Assembly: GCA_009886305.1 (NCBI GenBank)
Contig: QXZO01000224.1
Coordinates: forward strand, 1 to 7,303
DNA: 7,303 nucleotides
From: Betaproteobacteria bacterium
Lineage (GTDB): Bacteria; Pseudomonadota; Gammaproteobacteria; Burkholderiales; Eutrophovitaceae
Direction of reading: 5' to 3'
Shown in pieces: positions 6,344-7,303 of the stretch. The notes under the pieces are model-generated. The model made no database searches. It was not told the DNA's origin and saw only the letters and a program-made list of their open reading frames with translations. Each line of letters starts with the position of its first letter. Position 1 is the first letter of the stretch. The translations under genes and the position numbers were made by a program.

Positions 6344-7109
6344 ACCACCCTGGGACAAATAGTCTAGCGCCGTCATACATAACCTGATTAAAACTAGTTT
6401 GATATAGCTCACTTAAATTCTCACGAGTCATAATCTCATCACAAACTCCAGCGAGGTAGGTGCCATTCGGAAAAACCATAAGTGTGTGCGTAAAGAAACG
6501 ACTCACCAGGTTTATGTCGTGTATCACCATCACAGATGCTTTATTTGTAGTTCTAACAGTTTCATAAATCCAAGATAAAAATTTCATCTGCCCGGAATAG
6601 TCCAAATTTTCTAAAGGCTCATCCCAAAGGAATATTTTTGGGTCTTGCGCCATCAGGCTCGCTAAACGTGCTCGTTGCCGCTCTCCTCCAGATAAACCTC
6701 GATATTCTCTATTCGACAAATTCTCTATCTCAAAATTTTCTAGGGATCTTCTAATGATTACCTGATCATCCTCTGATTGACCCCAAAGTCCAGGAGCATG
6801 GGCAAAACGCGCCAGTCCGACGTAATCCCGAACCGATCCCCAGTAATTTTGTTCCTCAAACTGAGGAAGGAGCCCAACTTCTTTAGCTACGGATGTTTTC
6901 GAAAAAGACGATATCGGAATTTCATCAACATACACGTCATCTCCTGCTGATTTAGTCACACCCGACAATAGTCTCAGTAAAGAGGATTTTCCTGTACCGT
7001 TCGCACCTAAAATTGCCCAATTTTGTCCCACCTCGACGGTGAACGATAGGTCGCCGACAAGCACCCTGCGATCAATAATAACGTCAAGACTATTAGCTTC
7101 TAACATCAT
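6342..7109 (-). CDS. ABC transporter ATP-binding protein, FecE/BtuD type (cobalamin or iron-chelate import)
   Basis: Cytoplasmic ATPase that drives import through a FecCD/BtuC-type permease; 255 aa, the normal length. All ABC motifs are seen: Walker A GANGTGKS (35-42), Q-loop Gln83 in LLPQ, signature LSGGERQ (139-145), Walker B IFLWDEP with Asp163 and Glu164, D-loop NLD and H-loop His197 in VIHD. The start at 7109 overlaps the permease end by 17 nt, the usual arrangement for a permease/ATPase pair; Met2 at 7106 is an equally possible start. The helical-domain segment ending in PGLWGQSEDD recalls proteobacterial BtuD-like proteins of cobalamin loci, but siderophore or haem import cannot be separated on sequence. 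No binding protein is in view. The usual GRxPH stretch reads ARFAH here. Confidence 0.92.
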   Translation of the reverse strand: MMLEANSLDVIIDRRVLVGDLSFTVEVGQNWAILGANGTGKSSLLRLLSGVTKSAGDDVYVDEIPISSFSKTSVAKEVGLLPQFEEQNYWGSVRDYVGLARFAHAPGLWGQSEDDQVIIRRSLENFEIENLSNREYRGLSGGERQRARLASLMAQDPKIFLWDEPLENLDYSGQMKFLSWIYETVRTTNKASVMVIHDINLVSRFFTHTLMVFPNGTYLAGVCDEIMTRENLSELYQTSFNQVMYDGARLFVPGW

Positions 7110-7303
7110 TTCGTTTATTAAGTAAGTAAATCAAAATGGGAACACCGAGCAAAGCCGTCATCACCCCAACGGGCAACTGTAAAGGCGCCCATAGGGAACG
7201 TGCCATGGTGTCTGCAACAACAACCAAAGCTCCTCCAGCAAAAGCAGACATGGGGATTAGATATCGGTGGCACCACACACCAGTCATTCTGATGATATGC
7301 GGC
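7093..7303 (-). CDS. FecCD/BtuC-family ABC transporter permease, C-terminal end only
   Basis: The frame is open to the right edge, so only about 69 C-terminal residues of a protein that is usually 320-350 aa are visible. The ATG at 7287 is internal: the residues before it (PHIIRM) belong to the conserved PHxxR loop of the family. Then follow HRYLIPMSAFAGGALVVVAD, ARSLWAPLQLPVGVMTALLG and VPILIYLL, the last membrane helices and the ELPVG-type segment of FecCD permeases. The protein forms the inner-membrane channel for cobalamin or ferric chelates and pairs with the ATPase gene that overlaps its end. Confidence 0.9.
   Translation of the reverse strand, partial: PHIIRMTGVWCHRYLIPMSAFAGGALVVVADTMARSLWAPLQLPVGVMTALLGVPILIYLLNKRNDVRS

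Overview
The window looks like a piece of a proteobacterial chromosome, most likely a low-to-moderate-GC betaproteobacterium. The basis is the block pcnB-folK-panB-panC together with details of the proteins. PanC carries FVNRLQF and MYPEPQ, PanB ends in a VKNFM...EHCF tail, and PcnB opens with MIKRLIDRLMG. From memory of these families, those variants are commoner in Betaproteobacteria than in enteric Gammaproteobacteria. A gammaproteobacterium cannot be excluded, and no rRNA or other phylogenetic marker is present.

Layout. Positions 2-1531 (+ strand) hold a 5'-truncated acyl-CoA synthetase. It converges, with a 13-nt gap, on a long minus-strand series that reads from the right edge leftward: the C-terminus of a FecCD/BtuC-type permease (7093 to the edge), its ABC ATPase (6342-7109), poly(A) polymerase pcnB (4932-6272), folK (4441-4935), an unrecognised 58-aa ORF (4248-4424), panB (3384-4178), panC (2502-3335) and a GhrA-like D-2-hydroxyacid dehydrogenase (1545-2489). 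Spacing is tight throughout: permease/ATPase overlap by 17 nt, pcnB/folK by 4 nt, panB/panC are 48 nt apart and panC/dehydrogenase 12 nt apart. pcnB-folK-panB-panC-dehydrogenase therefore probably forms one transcription unit. A perfect TATAAT box just upstream of pcnB is a candidate start point. No tRNA, rRNA, mobile element, CRISPR array or strong terminator was seen, and no stretch over 300 nt lacks a gene.

How the genes work together. PanB makes ketopantoate and PanC joins pantoate to beta-alanine, so the cluster covers two of the four steps of pantothenate synthesis. The missing steps are ketopantoate reduction (PanE or IlvC) and beta-alanine supply (PanD). The dehydrogenase directly behind panC belongs to a family that reduces 2-oxo acids to (R)-2-hydroxy acids, the same chemistry as ketopantoate to (R)-pantoate, and could fill the reductase gap. 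FolK serves folate synthesis, and folate supplies the methylene-THF that PanB consumes. PcnB polyadenylates RNA. The ABC genes are a separate import system, probably for cobalamin or an iron chelate. The acyl-CoA synthetase is an independent gene that would consume CoA.

The points most worth a second look are the small ORF between folK and panB, which lies where I recall many betaproteobacteria carrying a deoxynucleoside kinase gene; the pan-linked dehydrogenase; an unusual residue in PanB; and the leader region of pcnB.
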